This document shows, one piece after another, positions 1 to 5,410 of a DNA stretch of 6,767 nucleotides; within the stretch, counting starts at the first letter, position 1; every line of letters begins with the position of its first letter. Where the stretch lies: NCBI GenBank assembly GCA_905201505.1, contig CAJKOJ010000083.1:1-6767 (forward strand), in the 5' to 3' direction. The notes beneath the pieces are model-generated. The model saw only the letters and a list, made by a program, of their open reading frames with translations, did no database searches and was not told the origin of the DNA. Source of the DNA: an uncultured Eubacteriales bacterium (GTDB lineage: Bacteria; Bacillota; Clostridia; Lachnospirales; CAG-274). The translations under genes and the position numbers were made by a program.

Positions 1-24
1 CTGCACATTGTTTTAGATATTTAA

Positions 25-41
25 CCTGTCTACTTGACAGG
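25..41. repeat. Short inverted repeat at left edge (possible IS end or weak hairpin)
   Basis: CCTGTC (25-30) and GACAGG (36-41) form a perfect 6-bp stem around a 5-nt loop, next to a run of five G (40-44). It lies about 75 nt past the stop codon of the last minus-strand gene, so it could act at the 3' end of that transcript, but no T-run follows it on the minus strand, which argues against a classical terminator. Read inward from position 46 on the minus strand it starts TGCCCCCTGTC. That TG-start style resembles IS3-type element ends as I remember them. No transposase is visible within the window. Confidence 0.35.
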
Positions 42-115
42 GGGCATATCATATTCAACTTAACGGCTTTAAAAATCTCCTATGTATTCTATTAATAAAG
101 TACATTGTTATATAA

Positions 116-1186
116 CTAATTAAAACAGGCTGTTTTGCTTTCAGCAATCCAATTCACTTCTGCTCCCAAAGCCTCGCCCAAAACTCTGAATGGCACAAAC
201 ATTCTTCCGTTTTTTATTTCAGGTATCACACCATTTGGAATAATTCTTTCTTTTCCGCTCTCACTCATTATGTTTGAACCCGCCGTAAAATTAATGACCT
301 TTCCATTATAGCTTATAATGGCAGTTTTAGTATCTGCGTCCCATGCTACAATATTGTCACTTCCATTACCCCTGTATCCGTCAGCCAAAGCTATGCTTAC
401 AGCTCTTAACGGTATCAGCACTGAACCTGTACCTGCTTGTATATATGGCTTATCATCTATTATTTGCTCTGTACCATTTACAACCATTATGCTTCTTCCC
501 ACAGATACTTCAACTTTATTATTACTGTATCTTTCTGCAGAAGAAATATCTTTCTTTTCCTCTGTAGTGACCTCAGTTGTCGCTTCTGTTGTTATATTTT
601 TACTCTGATTAAAAATATAATTTCCGTAGCTCAAGGACTTGTCATTAATTGCACCTGTCATTTTAAATCTTATAGGTCCGTCTTCTTTTACATATACAGG
701 CAAAGGAATTTCATAGTATGGCTCCTCCTTTGAATTGTTGAAGTCAGCAAGTGACTTATTTGCATAAGTATCAGGAATACCGCAAAGAGAAACCCTTATA
801 TTATAATCATCTATCCTTGTTATTTTATAAGGTACACGAGAAACAGGACCTGCTGACATTGCATCGTAAAACCCGTCTTTGCCATTCCATTTATAGTTTT
901 TATATCCTGAATACTGGTAACTTACCCCTCTGCCTTTAAAACCAATATCATCAGACTTTCCTGTTCCGTTTATAACACTTTCAGATAATACTACTGCATT
1001 TTCAAATTCAATTTCAACATAAGCACCTGTCGCAACTTCATTATTTGGTTCAATTATCAAATTTGCAGATACTGCTTCTCCTGCTTTTTTTAATATTCCC
1101 TTTTCATCTACCATATTTCTTGAACCTGCAAAGACTGAGTTATGTATAGCCAGCACCATTACTAATGTAAATAATATTTTTTTCAT
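116..1186 (-). CDS. Secreted stalk-type protein with C-terminal copper amine oxidase N-terminal-like domain (paralogue 1)
   Basis: A 356-residue exported protein. Residues 1-20 are a typical signal peptide (KK, hydrophobic core, VFA before Gly21). Residues about 30-195 form an unrecognised region shared with the upstream gene. A Thr/Glu linker follows (199-210, TTEATTEVTTEE), then about 224-356 a copper amine oxidase N-terminal-like domain (PF07833 type) with its two half-repeats: IPLRAVS...WDADTKTAIISYNGK and NGRMFVPFRVLGEALGAEVNW. Despite the family name there is no catalytic amine oxidase domain, and copper binding should not be assumed; in Firmicutes this domain is generally found on cell-surface proteins. 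The second half ends WIAESKTACFN, so the usual WD...TKTA signature is partly degraded. The ATG at 1186 is preferred because a GTG nine bases upstream lies inside the AAAGGTGG ribosome binding site. It is the last gene of the apparent operon. Function is unknown beyond surface export. Confidence 0.88.
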   Translation of the reverse strand: MKKILFTLVMVLAIHNSVFAGSRNMVDEKGILKKAGEAVSANLIIEPNNEVATGAYVEIEFENAVVLSESVINGTGKSDDIGFKGRGVSYQYSGYKNYKWNGKDGFYDAMSAGPVSRVPYKITRIDDYNIRVSLCGIPDTYANKSLADFNNSKEEPYYEIPLPVYVKEDGPIRFKMTGAINDKSLSYGNYIFNQSKNITTEATTEVTTEEKKDISSAERYSNNKVEVSVGRSIMVVNGTEQIIDDKPYIQAGTGSVLIPLRAVSIALADGYRGNGSDNIVAWDADTKTAIISYNGKVINFTAGSNIMSESGKERIIPNGVIPEIKNGRMFVPFRVLGEALGAEVNWIAESKTACFN

Positions 1187-1191
1187 AATTA

Positions 1192-1199
1192 CCACCTTT
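1192..1199 (-). promoter_or_regulatory. Ribosome binding site of paralogue 1, decides the start
   Basis: On the minus strand the sequence reads AAAGGTGG, then TAATT, then ATG. The in-frame GTG at 1193-1195 lies within this site and cannot be the initiation codon served by it, so translation should begin at 1186. The AGGTG of this site also occurs in the 5' arm of the hairpin at 1211-1237. Confidence 0.75.
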
Positions 1200-1210
1200 A
1201 ATAATTTAAG

Positions 1211-1237
1211 AGGTGCTGCATAATTAATACAGCACCT
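1211..1237 (-). promoter_or_regulatory. Intercistronic hairpin between the two stalk-protein genes
   Basis: AGGTGCTG (1211-1218) and CAGCACCT (1230-1237) are a perfect 8-bp inverted repeat around an 11-nt AT-rich loop, in the 68-nt gap between the tandem paralogues. In the minus-strand transcript it lies 17 nt after the stop of the upstream gene and 24 nt before the ATG of the downstream gene. It is followed by CTTAAATTATTA rather than a T-run, so it is a poor Rho-independent terminator. It could be an RNA stability element, a leaky terminator or a translational attenuator. The CACCT of its 3' arm is complementary to the AGGTG of the downstream ribosome binding site. Confidence 0.6.
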
Positions 1238-1254
1238 GAAAATACACCTAAATA

Positions 1255-2322
1255 TTAATTAAAATATGCTGTCTTTGTTTCACTGTCCCAGCTCACTTCT
1301 GCACCTAAAGCCTCACCAAGAGCTCTGAAAGGCACAAACATTCTGCTGTTTGTAATTTCAGCTTTTACCCCGTTAGCCATTTTAATAGACTTTCCGTTTA
1401 CATAAACTAAATCGGAACCAACTGTAAACCTAACCTCGTTGCCATTATATGTAATAACGGCAGTCTTTGTTTCACTGTCCCACTTTACACAGTCTGGATT
1501 TCCTATAACACCCTGACTTACAGCTCTTAATGGAATCATTGTAGAACTTGACTGGCTCTGTATATAAGCCGGTGCATCAATAAATATTTTCATCCCGTTT
1601 ACAATAATGTCATCAGCACCAATTTGCACCTCAACCTTATTTTCAAGTTTACTGTTTGATGCATTATCATTTTTTACTTCCTCTGTTGTTGTCTCAGTGG
1701 TTGTCTCAGTAGCTGCTAAAGTCGTAGATACTGCCAAGCTGGAATTTATATCAGCTCCTCCTGTACTGCTTATAGATGTTCCATTGCCGTCAATTTCTGC
1801 AGTTACCTCTGCATCTTTATCTGAATCTGCATATATAACAAGAGGTATTGAATAGTAAGGTGTCCTTGTAGAACCGTTTACATTTTTTAAAGAATCACCA
1901 ACATAAATATCAGGCAAATTCATCAAAAATACTTCTATCTGTACATCATTCATCCTTCTTATGTAATATGGCAGTTTACCGCTGTTAGTATAAGGAACAA
2001 CTTCTCCAAAACTCTTTTTACCATCCCATGTTACTCCGTTTTCATTATACTGGTAACCCCCCGCTTTATATCCGGGTTCCTTTGTATTATTACTTGTACC
2101 GTCAATTACATCCTGTGAAAATACAGTAGCATTTGTAAATGTAATTATAATTGATGCTCCTGTTTCAACCTCAGAATGAGGAGTAATTTCATAAGAAGCT
2201 GACGCAAGAGATGTTCCGTCTTTTACATGCTGTATTTTTGTCACATTATTAGTTGACGCAGCAAATGCCGCTACTGAATTAAAAGCAATCATCATCGATA
2301 AAACAAAAAATAATTTTTTCAT
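1255..2322 (-). CDS. Secreted stalk-type protein with C-terminal copper amine oxidase N-terminal-like domain (paralogue 2)
   Basis: A 355-residue exported protein, the full-length paralogue of the following gene. Residues 1-21 are a signal peptide (MKKLFF..., likely cut after AFA). Residues about 28-190 are an unrecognised, probably beta-rich region sharing landmarks with its paralogue: EVETGASIIITF-NATVFS, VIDGT, WDGK, PYYIRRMND, LPDIY, SL, PYYSIPLVIY. A Thr/Glu linker follows (about 199-215), then about 228-355 a PF07833-like domain with two half-repeats, each carrying an exact WDSETKTA motif (281-288 and 345-352). The protein stops three residues after the second motif. There is no sortase motif, transmembrane anchor or SLH domain, so it is probably released or held non-covalently at the surface. 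Start ATG is preceded by AAAGGAG at 8-nt spacing; that site overlaps the stop codon of the YigZ gene, 14 nt upstream. The ligand is unknown. Confidence 0.9.
   Translation of the reverse strand: MKKLFFVLSMMIAFNSVAAFAASTNNVTKIQHVKDGTSLASASYEITPHSEVETGASIIITFTNATVFSQDVIDGTSNNTKEPGYKAGGYQYNENGVTWDGKKSFGEVVPYTNSGKLPYYIRRMNDVQIEVFLMNLPDIYVGDSLKNVNGSTRTPYYSIPLVIYADSDKDAEVTAEIDGNGTSISSTGGADINSSLAVSTTLAATETTTETTTEEVKNDNASNSKLENKVEVQIGADDIIVNGMKIFIDAPAYIQSQSSSTMIPLRAVSQGVIGNPDCVKWDSETKTAVITYNGNEVRFTVGSDLVYVNGKSIKMANGVKAEITNSRMFVPFRALGEALGAEVSWDSETKTAYFN
1271..1482 (-). repeat. Exact 20-bp direct repeat inside paralogue 2
   Basis: The same 20 bases occur at 1271-1290 and 1463-1482, in the same reading frame, and encode the WDSETKTA motif of each half of the copper amine oxidase N-terminal-like domain. 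The protein half-repeat is a family property. Exact identity at every synonymous position is more than the protein alone requires and suggests recent internal duplication or gene conversion. The repeat ends abruptly on both sides. Confidence 0.75.
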
Positions 2323-2330
2323 AGTATTAT

Positions 2331-2339
2331 CTCCTTTCA
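2331..2339 (-). promoter_or_regulatory. Ribosome binding site of paralogue 2 overlapping the yigZ stop codon
   Basis: On the minus strand the yigZ stop TGA (2339-2337) runs directly into AAAGGAG (2337-2331), followed by eight bases and the ATG at 2322. The stop and ribosome binding site share a base, so a ribosome finishing yigZ is placed on the initiation region of the next gene. This supports co-transcription and likely translational coupling. Confidence 0.7.
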
Positions 2340-2978
2340 GAATTTAATTTCCTTATCAATAAATACAATATTTTCATCTTTTTTCATTTCTGCCTTGTTA
2401 CCTGTTAAATTTACTATATTTTCTCTCAGTTTGTTTTCTTTCCCCCTCTCACTTAATACAACAAATTCTACTTTATCAGTATAAACTGTATCCTCTAAAA
2501 TATGACCTCCGTTCAGCACCTCATATTGTACTTTCCCCGCCATTGTATAGTCAACTGTAAAATACTGCCTTATGTGTGGAATTCTTTCAATAAGTCCCGC
2601 CGCTTCAAGTCCTGCCTTTGCAGCAGAACTGTAAGCTCTTACAAGACCCCCTGTACCAAGAAGAGTACCGCCGAAATACCTTGTTACAACAACTATAGTA
2701 TTCTTAATATCTTTTCCTCTAAGCACATCTAATATAGGCATACCTGCTGTACCCCCAGGTTCCCCGTCATCAGAATACCTTTGTATCTGATTTCTTTCAC
2801 CCAGTTGATAAGCATAACAATTATGTCTTGCATCCCAATATTTTTTCTTTATTTCTTCTATATAAGCAGCAGCTTCACCCTCAGATATTACAGGCTTTAC
2901 ATTAGCTATAAATCTGGACTTTTTCTCAACAATCTCCGCTGAACCAAATTCTTTTACTGTAGTATACCTTTCTGTCAT
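2337..2978 (-). CDS. yigZ: YigZ/IMPACT family protein
   Basis: A 213-residue cytosolic protein of usual family length. The N-terminal UPF0029/IMPACT domain (about 1-125) shows all the family hallmarks: SRFIA at 21-25, DARHNCYAY at 49-57, YSDDGEPGGTAGMPIL at 68-83, and VVVTRYFGGTLLGTGGLVRAYS at 97-118. The C-terminal part (about 138-205) matches the position of the small DUF1949-type ferredoxin-like domain. The family includes E. coli YigZ, Bacillus YvyE and eukaryotic IMPACT/Yih1, which bind GCN1 and restrain GCN2; the bacterial role is not settled, although links to translation or nucleic acid binding have been proposed. Start: AAAGGTGA lies 5 nt from the ATG at 2978 but only 2 nt from an adjacent GTG at 2981, so ATG is preferred. 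It sits 35 nt after cvpA and 14 nt before paralogue 2, with no functional link obvious. Confidence 0.93.
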   Translation of the reverse strand: MTERYTTVKEFGSAEIVEKKSRFIANVKPVISEGEAAAYIEEIKKKYWDARHNCYAYQLGERNQIQRYSDDGEPGGTAGMPILDVLRGKDIKNTIVVVTRYFGGTLLGTGGLVRAYSSAAKAGLEAAGLIERIPHIRQYFTVDYTMAGKVQYEVLNGGHILEDTVYTDKVEFVVLSERGKENKLRENIVNLTGNKAEMKKDENIVFIDKEIKF

Positions 2979-2982
2979 CACA

Positions 2983-2990
2983 TCACCTTT
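2983..2990 (-). promoter_or_regulatory. Ribosome binding site of yigZ, decides between GTG and ATG
   Basis: The minus strand reads AAAGGTGA, then TGTG, then ATG. From the AAGGTG core the ATG at 2978 is 5 nt away and the adjacent in-frame GTG (2979-2981) only 2 nt, so the ATG is the better start. Confidence 0.65.
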
Positions 2991-3013
2991 AACGTATTGT
3001 ATAATATTCCCTG

Positions 3014-3715
3014 TTAGCCCCAGCCAAAAAGTTTAGCAAGCAAAACATTCATAATAACGTTATTATCATAGAGAACTTTTCCTATTATAGAATTGTCAAC
3101 AGCTGTTATGACATCTGCAAAAAACGGTGCAGCAATAAATAATGTTGATACTGCCATTACAGACCATACAAAAACAATTCCCCAGAAAAATCCAAGCACA
3201 GCACCTCCAAGACCATTTATCTGTCTGATAACAGGCAGCTTTACCGCCAACTGCAAAGTACCGGACGCCGCCTTAATTAAAATAAGTATAACTGCAAAAA
3301 CCAAAACACTTATAACAATATTTAATATAATATTGGCAATATATCCTGCTATATATTCCTGAAGACTTTTTACACCTAAAAGCTCATATATAACAGAGTT
3401 ATTGTTATCTACAAGCATACTTTTTAGCCCCTCAGGCAGCATCAATGAATCAATTGCAGCAATCTGCCCTGAACCATTTTCAACAGCAAGACTGTCCAAA
3501 TTCATTACTCCATATATAAATTCCCTTATTCCGTCAAATATAAATGTTTTTCTTATAATTCCGCTGACAATAGGATAAAGGAAATAAGCTGCAATTATTG
3601 AAATAAGCCATGAACAAGATTTTAATATACTTGCTGCAAGACCTTTTCCCGCAAAAATAAATATAAACAATAAAATTATAACTATAATTATAATGTCAAT
3701 GGTATAATTTATCAT
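3014..3715 (-). CDS. CvpA family membrane protein
   Basis: A 233-residue integral membrane protein. Hydrophobic segments are visible at about 5-22, 30-50, 123-148 and 168-196, giving four probable transmembrane helices, with a polar loop at about 55-120. The pattern GKGLAASILKSCSWLISIIAAY after the first helix, and LPVIRQINGLGGAVLGFFWG (160-179) leading into the last, are typical of the CvpA/colicin V production family. The loop between helices 2 and 3 is longer than in the roughly 160-residue E. coli CvpA, as is common in Clostridia. CvpA was first linked to colicin V export in E. coli and more generally to envelope homeostasis; its molecular activity is unknown. The ATG is 4 nt from a strong AGGAGG, and the gene lies 17 nt after the DUF5711-like gene, so the two membrane proteins are probably made together. 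Confidence 0.85.
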   Translation of the reverse strand: MINYTIDIIIIVIILLFIFIFAGKGLAASILKSCSWLISIIAAYFLYPIVSGIIRKTFIFDGIREFIYGVMNLDSLAVENGSGQIAAIDSLMLPEGLKSMLVDNNNSVIYELLGVKSLQEYIAGYIANIILNIVISVLVFAVILILIKAASGTLQLAVKLPVIRQINGLGGAVLGFFWGIVFVWSVMAVSTLFIAAPFFADVITAVDNSIIGKVLYDNNVIMNVLLAKLFGWG

Positions 3716-3732
3716 ACACCCTCCTATTGAGC

Positions 3733-5253
3733 CTAACTTTGCGTTGACTGAGTAGTTTCATTGTCAGATATATTATTTTCTGTTACAGGTTCCTCTTCCT
3801 CCTGCATAGTAACACCTTTTTTCACATCAAGCAGCTGCATTTTTGTAGGAGTAATAAGTATAACTCTGTCCTGAGAATTATAAAACTGCATACTTGTAAC
3901 ATTCTGAATTGCCGAATATCTCCAAAGTTCTCTTCCTCTGGATGTATATGCAATAAATTCTTTATCTGCATTTACTATTGTTCCCTTATTAGAAGCTGTA
4001 ATACTGTTTACTCTATCATCAATTTGAGCAGAACCTATTTCTCTGCCATTGATATTATACCAATGTACAGTGTTTTCATTAGCAATAGCCTCCTCATCTG
4101 TAACAGATACAGATTCACCGTATGCAACTGCTATTTCCTTATTATCAACTATATTAAACGCTGTAACATAATTATCAAAAGTTTTTTCCCATTTTTTATT
4201 AAAGGCATTTTTATTTGAACAATCTATACTCATCATTGATTTATCACTTGCAACAATACAATAGCTGTTTGGTAAAAATTTTACAATGCCTGCTATTGCC
4301 TCAGGAACTTCAACAGCACTCACAAGTCCGTCACTTGATTCTGTAGATTGTGCCTCTGCTTTTGTTGTATAATAAAACAGTACACTTGATTTAATCTTTA
4401 TATCATTATAATTTACTAAAGTCATAGAAACCATTGTGCCGTCATCAGAAATATCAATTCCAAGAGGAATTCCGTCTTTTGACGCTCTTGCACACTCGAA
4501 CATAGCCTCTCCTGTATTAGAATACACATCAACTCTGTAGTCATCTCCAACCTGACATACAACTGCACAGCATCCAATGGGATTTATAGCAAAAGATGTA
4601 ATGGGACCCGCCGCAGCTATCTGATATAATCTTCCTGTCTTGTCATAAACATTAATAGTCTTACTGTTACTGTCAGCCACAGCCACATAGCCACCGTCAC
4701 TAAGCATATAAGGAGCAGACATAGTAAATGTGTCTGACCAAAGGGTTTCTCCCTTTTCATCAAGAAAAATCATTCCGTCCTTTGAAACATAGAAAATATT
4801 TTCTCCGCTTACATAAAAATCCGCTTTTGAATTCATACTGTATTCTTTTGAAAACATTACTTGTTTTTCACCTATTTTAATTACATTGTTTGCATTAAAT
4901 ACAACTGCAAAAATTAAAAGAATGACTATGGCAATCAAAGCAATTAATGATGTCTTGTTTGCACTTACAAATTTTTTCATACCTTTTTTACTTGGTCTTA
5001 TGGCTTTTAATTTTTTAATGCCCGGTGCTTTTTTAGGCAGTTTAGTTTTTTTATTTTTTGCTTTTATTACAGCACTTCCGTCTATGACCTTTAAATCAGG
5101 TTTTTTTTCACTTTCTTTTTCAGCTGATACATCCTCTGTTTTTTCAGTACCGTCCTCTGTTTTTACATTGGTATTATCTTCTGTTTTTTCAGTTTTTTCT
5201 TCCATATCTTTTGATATATTTTCTATAGATTCATTCTTTATATCCTTATCCAT
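3733..5253 (-). CDS. DUF5711-like single-pass membrane protein with extracellular beta-propeller-like region
   Basis: A 506-residue type II membrane protein. Residues 1-60 are acidic low complexity with TEKTED-like repeats; 62-100 are strongly basic (KAKNKKTKLPKK...RPSKKGMKK); 101-119 are one transmembrane helix (TSLIALIAIVILLIFAVVF). By the positive-inside rule the N terminus is cytoplasmic and residues 120-506 are outside. The outer part has repeated short beta motifs such as ISENIFYVSKDGMIFLDEKGETLWS-type blades (around 149-170), GYVAVADSNSKTINVYDKTGRLY, DVYSNTGEAMF and EFIAYTSRGRELWRY, which suggest a beta-propeller. It ends in an acidic, Ser/Thr-rich tail. The overall pattern fits DUF5711 proteins of Clostridia, which have no assigned function. 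The frame extends upstream to 5364, but the ATG at 5253 follows GGAGG by 5 nt, and the predicted promoter lies inside the longer version, so the shorter start is chosen. First gene of the operon. Confidence 0.82.
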   Translation of the reverse strand: MDKDIKNESIENISKDMEEKTEKTEDNTNVKTEDGTEKTEDVSAEKESEKKPDLKVIDGSAVIKAKNKKTKLPKKAPGIKKLKAIRPSKKGMKKFVSANKTSLIALIAIVILLIFAVVFNANNVIKIGEKQVMFSKEYSMNSKADFYVSGENIFYVSKDGMIFLDEKGETLWSDTFTMSAPYMLSDGGYVAVADSNSKTINVYDKTGRLYQIAAAGPITSFAINPIGCCAVVCQVGDDYRVDVYSNTGEAMFECARASKDGIPLGIDISDDGTMVSMTLVNYNDIKIKSSVLFYYTTKAEAQSTESSDGLVSAVEVPEAIAGIVKFLPNSYCIVASDKSMMSIDCSNKNAFNKKWEKTFDNYVTAFNIVDNKEIAVAYGESVSVTDEEAIANENTVHWYNINGREIGSAQIDDRVNSITASNKGTIVNADKEFIAYTSRGRELWRYSAIQNVTSMQFYNSQDRVILITPTKMQLLDVKKGVTMQEEEEPVTENNISDNETTQSTQS

Positions 5254-5258
5254 ATTGT

Positions 5259-5263
5259 CCTCC
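5259..5263 (-). promoter_or_regulatory. Ribosome binding site of the DUF5711-like gene, decides the start
   Basis: The minus strand reads GGAGG, ACAAT, ATG. An in-frame ATG at 5265 overlaps this site, and further in-frame ATGs upstream lack a comparable site. Initiation at 5253 also removes an unlikely leader rich in Ile, Lys and Cys. Confidence 0.75.
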
Positions 5264-5290
5264 ATATATAAGACACATTTATACATAATA

Positions 5291-5319
5291 ATTATACCTT
5301 TTTTTATCTTCTGTGTAAA
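5291..5319 (-). promoter_or_regulatory. Sigma-A type promoter of the minus-strand operon
   Basis: On the minus strand TTTACA (5319-5314; one mismatch to TTGACA) is followed after exactly 17 nt by a perfect TATAAT (5296-5291). Transcription would begin near 5284, giving a leader of about 30 nt before the ATG at 5253. No operator or riboswitch-like structure is apparent in so short a leader. It is the only well-formed promoter I see upstream of the five-gene set. Confidence 0.7.
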
Positions 5320-5410
5320 CATTTTTATTATTAAAAATTCCTTATTAATATCCCTGTAACACATTTAATATCTAAGGCATAAACTACATTAACATTATGG
5401 AGGTCTCAAT

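Noticed and set aside
1..52. A short open frame on the minus strand from an ATG at 52 running off the left edge (MICPLSSRQ...).
   Set aside because: Only 17 codons are visible, the nearest AGGAG is more than 20 nt away, and the frame reads through an inverted repeat, so it is probably chance.
318..939. Several small plus-strand open frames opposite the last stalk-protein gene.
   Set aside because: All lie antisense within a gene with a clear signal peptide and domain, and none has a recognisable product.
1211..1237. The intercistronic hairpin as a strong Rho-independent terminator ending the operon before the last gene.
   Set aside because: No T-run follows the stem on the minus strand (CTTAAATTATTA), and no separate promoter is visible for the last gene.
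116..2322. Annotation of the two stalk proteins as copper amine oxidases.
   Set aside because: Only the N-terminal-like stalk domain is present; there is no catalytic domain, no topaquinone motif and no obvious copper ligand set.
4886..5359. A 157-codon open frame on the plus strand opposite the DUF5711-like gene, rich in Ser, Phe and Ile and apparently membrane-like.
   Set aside because: It is antisense to the Lys/Glu/Thr-rich tail and transmembrane codons of a well-supported gene; its composition is what the complement of that sequence would give, and it has no convincing ribosome binding site or family signature.
5254..5364. An N-terminal extension of the DUF5711-like protein up to the upstream ATG at 5364.
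   Set aside because: The extension covers the TTTACA/TATAAT promoter and the GGAGG site used by the ATG at 5253, and encodes an atypical leader.
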